Source of the DNA: Microcella alkaliphila
GTDB taxonomy: Bacteria; Actinomycetota; Actinomycetes; Actinomycetales; Microbacteriaceae
Assembly (NCBI RefSeq): GCF_004216855.1
Contig: NZ_SGXT01000017.1
Location: forward strand, 172,169 to 236,168
Reading direction: 5' to 3'
DNA: 64,000 nt
In this document: positions 62,055 through 64,000 of the stretch, piece by piece
Numbering within the stretch: position 1 is the stretch's first letter
Layout of the letters: every line of letters begins with the position of its first letter
Program-made: the position numbers and the translations under genes
Notes under the pieces: model-generated
What the model saw: only the letters and a program-made list of their open reading frames with translations
Databases searched by the model: none
Told to the model about the DNA's origin: nothing

Positions 62055-62618
62055 GTGGACTTTGGGCAAATACTTTCAGTGCTCCGTCTCAGCTGGGATC
62101 TGCCGTGGAGGCTTCTTGCTTCCGTCGCTGCCCTCAGCACGTCTATAGGTCTGTTCTTCAGAGACACGGGTCTCGGTTTCCTTGCGCGTACATCCGACTG
62201 GTTAGGGCTCAGCGCCGCAGTGCCCGCGGCACTCAATGACGCACACGATTGGGTTGCGGGCCGAGGCACTTTTTTCGCCATCGGCGGGACGGCGATCCTC
62301 ATTGCCGGGCTCGCTTTCGCGGGTGCCCGAACACGGCGAGGAAGTGGCAGCCGCGCGCCCGCTACTGCACTTATTGGAGCTTCGCTCATGATAGAGAGCG
62401 GCCACCCTGTAGCGGCGCTAGCGCCCATCGCGCTTATTTTCTCGCTCTGGCTGACGGTGGTTGTTTGGCGTCTCGCGCTCGGGTACAAGAGTGACTTCTA
62501 TATCGGCCACCACCCGGTGGCCCAGGCAGAGAGTCGTCTTCGTCGGACCTGGTTCTCCTTGGTCATTGCAGCCATCTACGTACCAGTGGCGCCCCTCTCC
62601 TGGATGGTGCGCGCCTGA
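62055..62618 (+). CDS. Four-helix membrane protein of unknown function in the defence region
   Basis: 187 residues. Predicted helices about 17-36 (LPWRLLASVAALSTSIGLFF), 72-90 (FFAIGGTAILIAGLAFAGA), 102-128 (ALIGASLMIESGHPVAALAPIALIFSLW to VVWRLALG), and 163-182 (FSLVIAAIYVPVAPLSWMV). A loop GYKSDFYIGHHPVAQAESRLRRT is polar. GTG start at 62055; CATGAT ends 6 nt upstream, the same spacing as at the RM gene. Not recognised. It is divergent from the SLATT/CD-NTase operon and flanked by IS remnants, so it could be a passenger or an accessory part of the system. Confidence 0.6.
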   Translation: MDFGQILSVLRLSWDLPWRLLASVAALSTSIGLFFRDTGLGFLARTSDWLGLSAAVPAALNDAHDWVAGRGTFFAIGGTAILIAGLAFAGARTRRGSGSRAPATALIGASLMIESGHPVAALAPIALIFSLWLTVVVWRLALGYKSDFYIGHHPVAQAESRLRRTWFSLVIAAIYVPVAPLSWMVRA

Positions 62619-62719
62619 GGGCCGGTCCGACTCGGTCCTCAATAGCCGATCCGCTACCGAAATCCGCGCCACCAGGCTCACGATCACATCATTGAACCGT
62701 CCCCGGTTCTCTGCCGCTC

Positions 62720-63720
<1,001 letters not shown>

Positions 63721-63905
63721 GCTGCATCACGCAGGATCGCGTTCGCCTCACGCAGCTCCCGATTCTCCCGCTGGAGTTTCCGGATCCGCTCCAGATCGCC
63801 CGTCGTCAACCCGCCCCGGGCACCCGCAACGACCTGAGCTTGGGACACCCACCGGCGCAACGACTCGTCATCGAATCCGAGTAGGAAAGCAACGGTCTAA
63901 AAAGC

Positions 63906-64000
63906 GGCTCTTCGTCATGAAGCGGGGGTAGGGGCTGTTCGCCAGGGCTTGTGGCCGCCGGCGGCGAGCAGGATCCGCAGCCGGTAGTTGTCGAAGTTGC
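63906..64000 (-). mobile_element. End of an ISL3-family element with the last codons of its transposase
   Basis: GGCTCTTCGTCATGAAGCGG at 63906 is an ISL3-type terminal repeat. On the minus strand from the window end, NFDNYRLRILLAAGGHKPWR then TAPTPAS and a TGA (63917-63915) is the C-terminal end of an ISL3-type transposase (the NYRLR-LLAAG pattern). The bases CTAAAAAG just outside could be one half of an 8-bp target duplication. The element continues beyond the window. Confidence 0.72.

Noticed and set aside
61731..62069. Long N-terminal extension of the SLATT protein
   Set aside because: The upstream frame has no ribosome site and no SLATT similarity, whereas ATG 61730 has GGAG at proper distance and leads directly into the domain.

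Overview
The window is about 64 kb of high-GC DNA with dense, short-spaced genes, many GTG/TTG starts and family-level gene content typical of Actinobacteria. The rpoB-rpoC pair followed by a type IV pilus locus, the COX24-type bS22 protein beside an excisionase-like HTH protein, the DUF4916/NUDIX protein and the winged-HTH protein after upp all point to Microbacteriaceae. I cannot fix the genus. At least fifteen genes have a TANNNT box 6-8 nt before the start codon, so leaderless transcription appears common.

Layout. 1-4.4 kb (minus): type IV pilus genes in order pilin-pilB-pilT-pilC, with pilC cut by the window edge. 4.6-12.2 kb (minus): rpoB-rpoC with a recognisable promoter and a terminator. 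12.3-31 kb: mixed housekeeping genes, including an aminopropyltransferase-like protein, truncated haemoglobin, a decayed sugar dehydrogenase, SprT protease, DEAD-box helicase with a long leader, an esterase-Lhr helicase-Nei glycosylase repair cluster, a DUF6153-DUF305-BNR lipoprotein group that may handle copper, a secreted nuclease, SRAP protein, glutaredoxin and HAD hydrolase. 31-38.8 kb: bS22, HTH regulators, Trk potassium uptake, proC, tadA, upp, a winged-HTH regulator and DUF1003. 38.9-41.9 kb: an orphan antitoxin bracketed by a duplicated piece of the neighbouring permease gene, then a manganese-type ABC importer with a 22-bp palindrome over its start. 42.8-48.4 kb: MarR regulator, photolyase, a secreted Ser/Pro-rich protein, an EamA exporter and pseudouridine catabolism (psuK-psuG).

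Accessory regions. 48.5-52.5 kb holds a single-chain restriction-modification enzyme (PD-ExK nuclease plus N6 methylase) followed by a DUF3800 protein. 52.7-58.4 kb returns to core genes: two crotonase-family enzymes of branched-chain/acyl-CoA catabolism, a frameshifted APC permease, a frameshifted small secreted protein, tRNA-Arg(ACG) and an orphan sensor histidine kinase. After a strong terminator at 58.4 kb, composition becomes visibly less GC-rich. There lies a compact defence locus: a CD-NTase with an AGS-C sensor domain and an overlapping SLATT 2TM effector (CBASS-like), with a HEPN/Ymh-type protein convergent on them and sharing overlapping stop codons. Next come a four-helix membrane protein, a decayed IS3-family element and the end of an ISL3-family element that has apparently inserted into it.

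The best candidates for something new are the SLATT/CD-NTase/HEPN locus and a set of GTGCC-N6-GGCAC dyads in two gene-poor intergenic regions. A dispersed TGTAGGA-N2-TCCTACA palindrome family is also of interest.
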